A stretch of 13,443 nucleotides of DNA, taken from assembly GCA_964556885.1 (NCBI GenBank), contig CAZKYP010000090.1, forward strand, positions 1 to 13,443, in the 5' to 3' direction. The position numbers and the translations under genes are program-made. Source of the DNA: CAZKYP01 sp964556885 (GTDB taxonomy: Bacteria > Planctomycetota > Phycisphaerae > Sedimentisphaerales > Anaerobacaceae). The notes below the pieces were generated by a model that saw nothing but the letters and a program-made list of their open reading frames with translations, did no database searches and was not told where the DNA came from. Positions 7,701-13,443 of the stretch are shown here, one piece after another. How positions within the stretch are numbered: position 1 is the stretch's first letter; every line of letters starts with the position of its first letter.

Positions 7701-10700
7701 GCCAAGCAGGAATCTCAGGCGAGAGCTAAAGCGGAGGAAAGAGTTCAGGAGCTTGCACGAACGATAGCCGTGACCGAAGAGAGACTCAGGGCCGAGCAGC
7801 AGGAACGAATTCGAATCGAGGCTGAGACCTCGGAGAAGATATCTGCGATCAGGGCGGAGGCTGAAGAGGAAATAACTTCTTATTTGGCCGGCATAGAAGA
7901 GTTGGAGGAAAAGCTGAAAGTTCAGCATCAGGCAATAGTCAGGGCCGAAGAGCAGGCAATGGCCCAGGCCCAGGCGAGGGCTTCTATAGAAGAACAGCTC
8001 AAAATTGAGACAGAAAACAGGGTTGAAGCACAGGGAGATGTTCAGGCATTAAGAGGAAAAATAGCCGAGGCTAATGCAACAGCAGAATCGCAGATTGCGG
8101 CCCGTTTTGAAGCTGAACAGATAGCTAAAGAGGAAATTGAAGCGAGAATTAAAGCCGAGGAGAAAATTGGGGAACTGGCTCAAGCTGCGGCAGTAGCGCA
8201 GGAAAAACTCAGGGCCGAAGAGCATGAGCGGGAAAGAATTCAGTCCGAATCTGCTGAGATAATCTCAGCGGTTAAAGCGCAGTTGGAGGAAAGTGAAGAA
8301 CAGCATCAAGTTGTTATGAAAGAAGTCCAGGAGGACATCAAGGTTCATATTGAAGAGAGGGCCAGGGCCGAGGCGAAGGCGGAGGCAGAGACGGCGGCCC
8401 GTTTCGAATTTCAGGAGCTTGCCCGTAAAGAGACGAATGCAAGGACCGCACTTGAAAAGGATATCAGAGTTGAGATCGAAGCCAAACTTAAGGCTCAGCA
8501 GGAAGCACAGGCCCGGGCTGATGAAATTGCCGCTGCTCAGGAGCAACTCGAATCCGAGGCCCAAGAGCGCCGTAGGTTTGAAACTGAATCTGCGCAAACA
8601 ATCTCAACTATGAAAGAGGAGTTGCAGAAGAAAGTTGAATCATATGAGACTGCAATAAAACAGTTGCACGAAAAGTTGAATGTTCAAATCGAAGAAAGAG
8701 CAAAGGCCGAGGCCCGGGCCGAATCTGTTTCTTCGGTCCTTGATGAGGCGCAGGAAATAGCTCGGCGGGAATCGGAGGCAAGGGCGAAGGCCGAAGAAAG
8801 AGCGGAGGCAGAGGCGCGGTCCGGCAGCGAAGCTCAGGAGAAAATCAAGTTCTATCGCAAAGCGGTTACAAAGGCGGAAAACAGGTTAAACGCACAAGCG
8901 CAGCAATTTGCGAAGGCCAAGGCCAGGATGGAATCTATTTCATCGGCGCTTGTTGCAGCCCAGGAACAGGCAAAGGTGCACGAGGATGCGAAATTCAAGG
9001 CAGAAGAAAAGATTGAGGAGCTTGCTCGGGCTGTAGCCGCAGCTTATGAGCAAACCAGAACCGAGCAGCAGGAACGGATTAGAATCGAAAAAGAGTCTGC
9101 AAAGACTATTTCTGCTGTAAAAGCCCAGTTGGAGGAAAAGGACGAATTATATGAGGTTGCCCTGAAAGAAGCAGAGGAGAATATAAAAGCTCAGATTGCA
9201 GAAAAGGCCAAAGCCGAATCGAAGGCGGAGGCTGAGACAGCGGCCCGTTTCGAGTTCCAGGAGCTTGCACGTAAGGAATCCAATGCGAGGGCCGCATTGG
9301 AAAAGGATATAAGAGTTGAGATTGAGGCCAGACTGCAAGCTCAGCAACAAGCAAGAGCCCGAGCCGAAGAAATTACTGTAGCTCAAGGGCGACTCAAATC
9401 CGAAGCCGAGACTCGTAAACAAACCGAGGCCAAAGCCGCTCAGGAGATTCAAACAGTAAAGAAAGAATTGAAGAAATGGGAGGAAAAAGCCGCTCAATAC
9501 GAATCTGTTATCAGAGATTCGGAGGAAAGGCTCAAGGCTCAAATCGAAGATAATCGCAGAATTAAATCACAGGTGGAATCCGAAGCGGCATCCCGACTCG
9601 AATATCAGCAGAAAGCGGAACAACAAACCCAGGCGAGGGCGAAATTGGAAGAACGAGTCCAAAAGCTGACTCAGCTTGTGTCTATAACCGAAGGAAAACT
9701 CAAAGAATCAGAGCAGGAACGAGTCAGGATGCAGACCGAATCTGCGGATTCAATATCGACTTTGAAAGCAGAGTTAAAAGAACAGGAAGGATCGTATGCA
9801 GTCGCAGTAAAAGATTTGGAGGAGAAGCTAAAATTACAAATTGAAGAAAGAGCCAAGGCACAGGCGATAGCAGAATCGCAATCTTCCTCTCGCCTTGAAA
9901 TCGAGCAGAGGCTTCGCCAGGAAACGGAGGCAAGAATTAAGTCCCAGGAAAGGGCCAATGCGGAGGCACGCTCAAATAATCAGACCCGCGAAAAGTCTGA
10001 ACTCTACCAAAAGGCAATAGCTGAGTCGGAAAGCAAATTGAATGCTCAGGCTCAGGAGCTTGCTAAGGTCAGGGCCAAAATGGAAACTATATCGTCGGCT
10101 CTTGTTGCGGCCCAGACTCAGACAAAACAGGAGGCGGAAGCGAGAGTCAAAGCTGAAGAAAAGATTCGTGAGCTTACTTCGGCAATAGCTTCGGTGAAAG
10201 AGAAACTAAATATCGTCGAACAGGAGCGTGATGGAATTGAGGATGAAGTATCAAGGAAGATAGCTGCCGCTAAAACGGAGGCACAAAAAGAGATAGAATC
10301 TTATTTGACTGATATAAGAAAGCTTGAAGAACAGCTAAAGATCCAGGTTCAGGAAAAGGTAAAGACCCATGAGCAGGCAGTAGCTCAGGCTCAGGCGAGA
10401 GCCTCGGTAGAGCAGCAGCTAAAAGCGGCGACAAAGGCCGTGGTTCAGACTCAGCGCGAGATTCAGGCATTGACAGAAAGAATATCCAAGGCGGAAACGA
10501 TTGCCACATCGGAGGCTAAAGCTCGTCTTGAAGCCGAAGCGAAGACCCAGGAGCAGGCTCAGGCGAGAGCGAAAGCCGAAGAGAAGATACAGAAGCTTAC
10601 CCAGGCGGTAGCCGTCGCCGAAGAAAGACTCAGGGCCGGAGTTGAAATGCGTGCTCGGATAGAGGCCGAAGCGACAGAGGCGATATCCGAAATCAAGTCG

Positions 10701-11963
10701 AAGGCCGAGGAGAAGATAGAGTCTTACGTAAAAGCTATCAGAGAGATTGAAGAAAAAATAAAGGTACAGCAACATGAAATAGCAAAAGCCCTGGAAAAAT
10801 CTCAAATCCAGGCCGAGGCGCGGGCAAAGGCCGAGGCAAGGGCTGAATCCGAGGCGGCCGCACGTCTGAATGCAGAAGAGACAGTCAGACGCGAGATAGA
10901 GATTAGGACGAAAGTCGAAGAAAAGTTCAAGGCTGAGGCAGGTCAGCGGGAGCAGTTAAAAGCTCAGGCGGAACAAATGATAGCCGGTGTCAGAACAACG
11001 GCGCTGGAAAAAGCCCAGTTGTATGAAGCGGCCATCAAGAAGGCCGAAGAACAATTGAAAATATTGGCACAGGAGAAAGCACAAGTTGAAGCAAAAACAC
11101 GAACAGATGCCGAGGAAAGAATGAAGGCGGAATCTAAGGCTGCATCGGAAGCATCACTTCGACTTGAGATCGAGAAAAAAGTCGGGCAGGAAGCTCAGGC
11201 GCGGGCTGTAGCCGAACAAAAGATTCAGGAACTGACTGCTGCGATGGCTTCACTACAGGAGAAACTCAAAACGGAAACTGAAAATCGAGTCAGGTTAGAG
11301 AGTGGGACGGCGAGCAAGTTGTCTGAGGTAAAGGCCGGGGCCAAGGACAAAATTCAATCATATATGGAGACTATACGGGAACTGGAAGAAAAGCTTAAGG
11401 TACAGGAACAGGAAAAGATAAAAGTTCAGGAGAGACTCCGGACGGAATCCCGGATAAGAGCCGAGGTGGAAAGAAAAGCCGAGCAGGAGACACAGAAACG
11501 TGTCGGCATAGAGGCTGAAGCTAAAGAAGAATTATCGTCGGTTATAACAAAAGCCCAGGAGGACATTAAGTTACATCAAAAGACGATAAATGAGCTTGAG
11601 GAAAAACTAAAGCTTCAAATCGAACAGAGGGTAAAATCCGAAGCTCAGATTGAGGTGGAAAAGACTGCCCGGCTGCAAGCCGAGGAAGCCGCCAAGCGGG
11701 AAAGCGAGGCGAAAAGAAAGACAGAAGAAAAGCTCCATGCGGCGGTCGAGGAAAGAAAAAGAATTGAAACGGAGGCGCAAAAGATTGTTTCCGCAGCCCA
11801 GGCTCAAAGGAGAGCAATTCAGGAAGTAGTGAAAAAGACAGTAGTCTGTGAATGTTGTGGAAAACAAAGCGATAAGGACGGAGAGTTCGTGAAGATTGAT
11901 TCAGGCCAATTGTTCTGCCAGGATTGTCTGAAAGAATTGAAAAGGTCTGTTCATTTGTCATAG
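4797..11963 (+). CDS. Giant repetitive coiled-coil protein (2388 residues) with Cys/His clusters at both ends
   Basis: I recognise no named family. The order is: a Cys/His cluster at residues 13-29 (C13, C16, H20, H23, H24, C29); a Lys/Ala-rich stretch at about 33-80 resembling the helical domain of TolA; a continuous Ala/Glu/Lys/Gln/Arg heptad rod from about 80 to 2345; and a CxxC...CxxC module (C2351, C2353, C2354, C2374, C2377). I see no proline after residue 28, one internal Cys (C954) and one rod Trp (near 1561), so a nearly unbroken helix is expected; at about 0.15 nm per residue that is roughly 340 nm. The rod is built from Tyr-marked repeats with quantised spacing. No Walker A motif, ABC signature, signal peptide or membrane segment is visible, which argues against SMC/Rad50 and for a cytoplasmic scaffold, spacer or filament. 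The start at 4797 keeps the Cys cluster; a stop at 4743 and no in-frame ATG, GTG or TTG in between rule out a longer usual start. The gene is intact and single-frame. Its strong promoter matches that of the divergent unknown gene. Function is inference only. Confidence 0.92.
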   Translation: MEVSQDEKFVPTCSICGEKHWPHHPLIPCINKNKVKAKAKADKKARAKANAEAKAKAKAEAKAMAKAQADARARVQSDKKAYIDAIAKAEERLSAESKLRAEAEKRAEAEAKGRELVKAQAIETISTVKAELTGKIESYTTAVRDLEEKLQEQIEEIVQAQETAEAERAARLEAEDAARQESEARATLKEKLASETEIKLQAQRQAQALAEEIAATQKRLNAEVEERERIESDTAQKIEVLKAELKETEEKAALYESAVQDAEKKLKEQIEENVRVQSRIESETASRLEFQEKLQQEAEAKNRAKAKIQELTEAVASAEQRLAVEADERSRIETELTDEIALLKTEIDEQAKSYTSTVRKLKENIEIGEQEKTEALKNIRELKETVYATQEKLLIEEQERVRVETESEDAIAALKERLKEQEESYAAALKDAEEKLRLQIEEKARAQAIAESQSSSRLEIEQKFRQETEARIKAQERADAEARSNSQAQEKAKQYQKAIARAENRLNSQAQELTKVRSRMEAVSSALVEARDRTKQQTQARVKAEEEIRQLAVSIASVKEKLNAAEQEMMRIESDASKEISVARAEAEKEIESYLTDITDLKDRLKVQAEERVRTEEKIQELSQAAALAREEFEAEQKERIRIETESAKTISDIKEKLEEKDKSYAVAITQADKRLSAIRMETKGQIDSYLANIKDLEEMLQVQELEKAGAEQKIQELSRNIATVQEELEAQEKERIRVENESAEAISSLKTEFKQQIESYKNAIREAEEKLKVQIEERVGAAALAKSEAAARIEAEDAAKRETEARIKAEERAGMEARSSSEAQEKAGFYRKAITKAQNRLNIQAQELSKARAKIEAMSQALLEMQERTKQETQAKVEAEQRIQVLTEAVAIAQEKLRGQEQEKIRIESESVKAISSVKKELQEEIESYATALKDSEEKLRNQIEARTKAQSCAESEAAVALEYQEKAKQESQARAKAEERVQELARTIAVTEERLRAEQQERIRIEAETSEKISAIRAEAEEEITSYLAGIEELEEKLKVQHQAIVRAEEQAMAQAQARASIEEQLKIETENRVEAQGDVQALRGKIAEANATAESQIAARFEAEQIAKEEIEARIKAEEKIGELAQAAAVAQEKLRAEEHERERIQSESAEIISAVKAQLEESEEQHQVVMKEVQEDIKVHIEERARAEAKAEAETAARFEFQELARKETNARTALEKDIRVEIEAKLKAQQEAQARADEIAAAQEQLESEAQERRRFETESAQTISTMKEELQKKVESYETAIKQLHEKLNVQIEERAKAEARAESVSSVLDEAQEIARRESEARAKAEERAEAEARSGSEAQEKIKFYRKAVTKAENRLNAQAQQFAKAKARMESISSALVAAQEQAKVHEDAKFKAEEKIEELARAVAAAYEQTRTEQQERIRIEKESAKTISAVKAQLEEKDELYEVALKEAEENIKAQIAEKAKAESKAEAETAARFEFQELARKESNARAALEKDIRVEIEARLQAQQQARARAEEITVAQGRLKSEAETRKQTEAKAAQEIQTVKKELKKWEEKAAQYESVIRDSEERLKAQIEDNRRIKSQVESEAASRLEYQQKAEQQTQARAKLEERVQKLTQLVSITEGKLKESEQERVRMQTESADSISTLKAELKEQEGSYAVAVKDLEEKLKLQIEERAKAQAIAESQSSSRLEIEQRLRQETEARIKSQERANAEARSNNQTREKSELYQKAIAESESKLNAQAQELAKVRAKMETISSALVAAQTQTKQEAEARVKAEEKIRELTSAIASVKEKLNIVEQERDGIEDEVSRKIAAAKTEAQKEIESYLTDIRKLEEQLKIQVQEKVKTHEQAVAQAQARASVEQQLKAATKAVVQTQREIQALTERISKAETIATSEAKARLEAEAKTQEQAQARAKAEEKIQKLTQAVAVAEERLRAGVEMRARIEAEATEAISEIKSKAEEKIESYVKAIREIEEKIKVQQHEIAKALEKSQIQAEARAKAEARAESEAAARLNAEETVRREIEIRTKVEEKFKAEAGQREQLKAQAEQMIAGVRTTALEKAQLYEAAIKKAEEQLKILAQEKAQVEAKTRTDAEERMKAESKAASEASLRLEIEKKVGQEAQARAVAEQKIQELTAAMASLQEKLKTETENRVRLESGTASKLSEVKAGAKDKIQSYMETIRELEEKLKVQEQEKIKVQERLRTESRIRAEVERKAEQETQKRVGIEAEAKEELSSVITKAQEDIKLHQKTINELEEKLKLQIEQRVKSEAQIEVEKTARLQAEEAAKRESEAKRKTEEKLHAAVEERKRIETEAQKIVSAAQAQRRAIQEVVKKTVVCECCGKQSDKDGEFVKIDSGQLFCQDCLKELKRSVHLS
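4833..4883 (+). other. N-terminal Cys/His cluster of the coiled-coil protein (probable zinc site)
   Basis: Codons 13-29 encode C-x2-C-x3-H-x2-H-H-x4-C followed at once by the lysine-rich helix. Cys and His at this density in a protein otherwise almost free of Cys suggest metal binding. It matches no zinc-finger family that I can name. Confidence 0.5.
4893..5040 (+). repeat. Lys/Ala-rich low-complexity stretch at the start of the rod
   Basis: Codons 33-80 encode mainly Lys, Ala, Arg and Glu in short KAKA/EAKAKA-like repeats. The net charge is strongly positive, unlike the mixed-charge rod that follows. TolA-type domains look similar, and such stretches form single helices and may bind nucleic acid or acidic surfaces. 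No specific role can be read. Confidence 0.6.
5208..5852 (+). repeat. 645-bp block, copy 1 (116 + 99 residues)
   Basis: This block shares internal spacing and sequence with 9147-9791. Both contain an A-L-Y/A-Q-Y version of the marker at the inner boundary, followed by a SE[A/T]ASRLE[F/Y]Q module. The copies lie 3939 bp apart. Confidence 0.7.
6066..6572 (+). repeat. 507-bp (169-residue) unit, copy 1
   Basis: This unit contains the modules QAIAESQSSSRLEIEQ, EARSNSQAQEK and AENRLNSQAQEL. Of the four 169-residue units it is closest to the copy at 9792-10298, with which it shares long runs including QSSSRLEIEQ and SIASVKEKLN-like segments. This implies duplication of the pair after the general unit arose. 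Confidence 0.8.
7074..7580 (+). repeat. 507-bp (169-residue) unit, copy 2
   Basis: It has the same length and module order as the copy at 6066, with EARSSSEAQEK, FYRKAITKAQNRLN and AQELSKARAKIEAM versions of the modules. It is closest to the copy at 8640-9146 (shared SEAQEK and FYRKA). Confidence 0.8.
7878..8300 (+). repeat. 423-bp (141-residue) unit, copy 1
   Basis: It carries an AEEQAMAQAQARASIEEQLK module that recurs as HEQAVAQAQARASVEQQLK in the unit at 10299-10721, with the same spacing to the next marker. It is a distinct unit type from the 169-residue ones. Confidence 0.75.
8301..8639 (+). repeat. 339-bp unit sharing a near-identical stretch with 9147-9494
   Basis: The segment AEAETAARFEFQELARK and the next roughly 25 residues, including ALEKDIRVEIEA, recur 846 bp downstream with very few changes, also at the DNA level. 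The downstream copy sits in a unit three residues longer. This is among the most recent-looking internal duplications in the gene. Confidence 0.75.
8640..9146 (+). repeat. 507-bp (169-residue) unit, copy 3
   Basis: It has EARSGSEAQEK, FYRKAVTKAENRLNAQAQ and ISSALVAAQ modules in the same positions as the other three 169-residue units. Confidence 0.8.
9147..9791 (+). repeat. 645-bp block, copy 2 (116 + 99 residues)
   Basis: This is the counterpart of 5208-5852, with the same 116 then 99 residue spacing. Its first part also carries the AEAETAARFEFQELARK stretch shared with 8301-8639, so it looks like a mosaic of two ancestral units. Confidence 0.7.
9792..10298 (+). repeat. 507-bp (169-residue) unit, copy 4
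   Basis: This is the counterpart of 6066-6572 and includes QAIAESQSSSRLEIEQ. In this copy it follows the 645-bp block directly, while at the upstream site one 71-residue unit intervenes. Confidence 0.8.
10299..10721 (+). repeat. 423-bp (141-residue) unit, copy 2
   Basis: It is the same length as 7878-8300 and has a matching AQAQARAS module after the marker, but the second half is more diverged. Confidence 0.7.
11847..11927 (+). other. C-terminal CxxC/CxxC zinc-ribbon-like module of the coiled-coil protein
   Basis: Codons 2351-2377 encode C-E-C-C-G, then 19 residues after C2354 a FCQDCL knuckle. Two CxxC knuckles about 20 residues apart, with Gly after the first, are typical of zinc ribbons and LIM/DksA-like folds. 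C2353 is an extra Cys. The module follows the end of the heptad rod and is 11 residues from the C-terminus. Confidence 0.6.
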
Positions 11964-11986
11964 TCACTTCTTCGGGTCTGTTCATT
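11944..11986 (+). repeat. 12-bp direct repeat across the coiled-coil stop codon
   Basis: GGTCTGTTCATT occurs at 11944-11955, inside the last codons, and again at 11975-11986, after the TAG at 11961-11963. The offset of 31 bp is out of frame. The second copy overlaps the small palindrome GTTCATTGAAC (11980-11990). No T-run follows it, so I do not call a terminator. The rest of the 65-bp convergent gap shows nothing clear. Confidence 0.5.
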
Positions 11987-12028
11987 GAACTGTGTAAATG
12001 GTCCTTCCATCATATTGGGAAACGACCC

Positions 12029-13443
12029 TCAAATCGGACGGCAAGGGCTTGTGCCGACGTCCATTTGTAGATGATTCGCCATACAATATTTTTTTATTGC
12101 TGCAAGGAAATTTTCTCCGTATTGCCGGCATTTCGTTTCTCCGACTCCCCTGACTTGTAGAAAAGCATGACGAGTGGAAGGTCTCCGGCGGGCGATGTCT
12201 CTCAAAGCCGCATCGCCGAAGACTATATAAGCAGGGAGCCCTTTTTCACCGGAAATTGTTGCACGCAGTCTTCGCAGGGCTTCGAACAAACCCTTATCGA
12301 CGCCTTCCCATGAATCAACGGCAATCCTGGAGACTTTGGTGGGTTTTAATGTTGGTTTGAGCAGGCGAGGGGGTTCGTTTCCCTTGAGAACAGCCCAGCC
12401 CTTCTTGGTGACATTCAGGATGTTGTACTGGCCGGTTTTTTCAATGTAATCCTGGCCGATGAGCTGTTCTATCCAGTCGTGAACAGTGTGTTTCGAATAA
12501 TCACTTAAGAGGCTATAAGTGCTAAGTTTGTCGTGTTTGTTCAAGATTATTCTCTTGTCCTCTGAACCGGTCAGTACCGAAGCGGTATAGTCGCTTCCGA
12601 AACGCTGGTTAAGACGGAGAATGCACGAGAGGATTTTCTGTGCAGTCACAAGTGCATCGTCTATACATTCAAGCTCGCCGAGACATATATCACATGCAGC
12701 ACAGTTACTTTTTTTAAGGTCCTGTCCGAAATATCGCAGGATTGCTTTATGCCTGCATACTCCTCCGTTGCAGTAGTTATACATTCCTCGGAGCTTAATC
12801 ATGGCGATTTCCTCGGATTCGGCCGTCATATCTTTCATCAGACTTTTCCAAGTGCCGTAATCTGCTCCGGAATAGAACAGGCAGCATTCTGCTTCGAGGC
12901 CGTCGCGGCCTGCCCGGCCGCTTTCCTGCTGATAATGTTCGATAGATTTTGGCATGGCGGCGTGGATTACATAACGAACGTTCGATTTGTCGATTCCCAT
13001 GCCGAAAGCGATTGTGGCAACGATTGTGTCGATCTTTTCGGTTATGAAAAGCTCCTGGTTTTTCTTTCTGTCCTCGTTATCCATCCCGGCGTGGTACGGC
13101 ATGACGTTGTAACCTCGATTTTTTAACTGGGAGCATGTCTCGTCGACGTCGTCGCGGCGTATGCAGTATATTATTCCGGATTCGTTTTTGTGCCTGTCGA
13201 GCACTGTACAGAGCTGTTTTATTATGTTTTTTCGCGGCTTGACCCTGTAGATCAGGTTGGGCCGGTCGAACGAGCCGATCAGCATCCGGGGATTTCTTAG
13301 CCGCAATTGTTCTGCGATATCGTTTCGAACTTGCTCGGTAGCCGTAGCTGTGTAGGCACTGATGGTGATATCAGGAAAAATTTCCCTCAATAAACCTAAT
13401 TGACGGTACTCCGGCCTGAAATCATGTCCCCACATGCTGACGC
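12029..13443 (-). CDS. recQ: ATP-dependent DNA helicase RecQ, C-terminal two thirds (5' end outside window)
   Basis: The frame is open to the right edge, and the ATG at 13435 lies inside the conserved S-x-W-GHDFRPEY motif, so the true start is outside and the Walker A and DEAH motifs are missing from view. Numbering from that ATG: motif III TATAT (29-33), motif V region ATIAFGMGIDK (140-150) and motif VI QQESGRAGRDG (169-179) of SF2. The RecQ zinc-binding site follows with C227, C245, C248 and C251, then a winged-helix RQC domain (about 260-355) and an HRDC domain (about 380-455). RecQ unwinds DNA 3'-5', processes ends for RecF-pathway recombination and resolves branched or G-quadruplex DNA. 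All three accessory domains are present, as in full-length E. coli RecQ. The gene is convergent with the coiled-coil gene (65-bp gap). Identification is very secure. Confidence 0.97.
   Translation of the reverse strand, partial: VSMWGHDFRPEYRQLGLLREIFPDITISAYTATATEQVRNDIAEQLRLRNPRMLIGSFDRPNLIYRVKPRKNIIKQLCTVLDRHKNESGIIYCIRRDDVDETCSQLKNRGYNVMPYHAGMDNEDRKKNQELFITEKIDTIVATIAFGMGIDKSNVRYVIHAAMPKSIEHYQQESGRAGRDGLEAECCLFYSGADYGTWKSLMKDMTAESEEIAMIKLRGMYNYCNGGVCRHKAILRYFGQDLKKSNCAACDICLGELECIDDALVTAQKILSCILRLNQRFGSDYTASVLTGSEDKRIILNKHDKLSTYSLLSDYSKHTVHDWIEQLIGQDYIEKTGQYNILNVTKKGWAVLKGNEPPRLLKPTLKPTKVSRIAVDSWEGVDKGLFEALRRLRATISGEKGLPAYIVFGDAALRDIARRRPSTRHAFLQVRGVGETKCRQYGENFLAAIKKYCMANHLQMDVGTSPCRPI

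Larger units (their letters stand above)
5208..11634 (+). repeat. Tyr-marked, quantised tandem repeat array encoding the rod
   Basis: A motif of the form [S/L/Q]-[Y/H]-x3-[I/V/L/M]-x3-E-[E/K]-x-[L/I] recurs 20 times. Its first codon starts at 5208, 5556, 5853, 6066, 6573, 6786, 6861, 7074, 7581, 7878, 8301, 8640, 9147, 9495, 9792, 10299, 10722, 11019, 11358 and 11571. The spacings are 116, 99, 71, 169, 71, 25, 71, 169, 99, 141, 113, 169, 116, 99, 169, 141, 99, 113 and 71 residues. Between motifs lie shared modules of the types KIQELTxAVAxAQEKL, ERIRIExESA-x2-IS and ExEARxKAEE. The last listed position is the approximate end of the final recognisable motif. Confidence 0.9.

Noticed and set aside
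5208..11634. CRISPR array or satellite DNA
   Set aside because: The repeats are diverged, in frame, of several lengths and protein-coding; there are no identical short repeats with unique spacers.
4797..11963. SMC, Rad50 or chromosome partition ATPase
   Set aside because: The coiled-coil composition invites this label, but I find no Walker A, ABC signature or Walker B motif and no globular head or hinge. The ends carry Cys clusters instead.
5455..11985. Many minus-strand open frames of 70-140 residues inside the coiled-coil gene
   Set aside because: They are shadows of GA-rich codons and read as Leu/Phe/Ser/Arg/Pro-biased sequence without family features.
11964..12028. Bidirectional terminator between the coiled-coil gene and recQ
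   Set aside because: Only a short palindrome and a 3-bp GGG/CCC stem are visible, with no T-run on either strand.
12749..13126. Plus-strand frame of 125 residues inside recQ
   Set aside because: It is antisense to the RecQ catalytic core, including motifs V and VI, and its composition does not suggest a real protein.
1979..13443. Defence or repair island formed by the UvrD-like helicase, the coiled-coil protein and RecQ
   Set aside because: Both helicases look like ordinary housekeeping repair genes, the genes lie on different strands with separate controls, and no nuclease, toxin or mobile-element gene is present.

Overview
The window looks like ordinary bacterial chromosome of moderate GC content, probably from a Gram-negative lineage. 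The large sodium:solute symporter with long soluble insertions and the weak ribosome-binding sites would fit Planctomycetota (Phycisphaerae-like), but that assignment is recall-based inference and no marker gene here proves it. I see no RNA genes, CRISPR array, insertion sequence, phage gene or attachment site.

Layout from left to right. (1) Positions 2-1792, + strand: the C-terminal part of a sodium:solute symporter, cut by the left edge. (2) 1793-1978: gap with a weak terminator hairpin and a moderate promoter. (3) 1979-4009, + strand: a complete UvrD/PcrA-type superfamily 1 DNA helicase that lacks the usual C-terminal Tudor-like extension. (4) 4031-4456, - strand: a 141-residue protein of unknown function, convergent with the helicase. 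(5) 4457-4796: a divergent regulatory region with two near-consensus promoters. Both are built on the same 15-base element, in inverted orientation. (6) 4797-11963, + strand: the centrepiece, a 2388-residue, almost wholly coiled-coil protein with a Cys/His cluster at each end and no proline visible after residue 28. (7) 12029-13443, - strand: the C-terminal two thirds of RecQ helicase, cut by the right edge.

The giant protein is the unusual object. Its rod is made of repeat units marked by a Tyr-containing heptad motif (roughly [S/L/Q]-Y-x3-[I/V/L]-x2-x-E-E-K-L). The distances between successive motifs are not random: they are 71, 99, 113, 141 or 169 residues (71 plus 0, 4, 6, 10 or 14 heptads), with three exceptions of 116, 116 and 25. 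Whole blocks are duplicated, for example 5208-6572 and 9147-10298, which are collinear apart from one 71-residue unit. The protein has no Walker A motif, signal peptide or membrane segment that I can see, so it is not SMC. An intracellular scaffold, tether or filament is the simplest guess, but its function is unknown.

The two helicases are separate repair genes that happen to flank the block, and nothing shows they work with the coiled-coil protein. The best-supported functional link is between the 141-residue unknown protein and the giant coiled-coil protein, through their matched divergent promoters.
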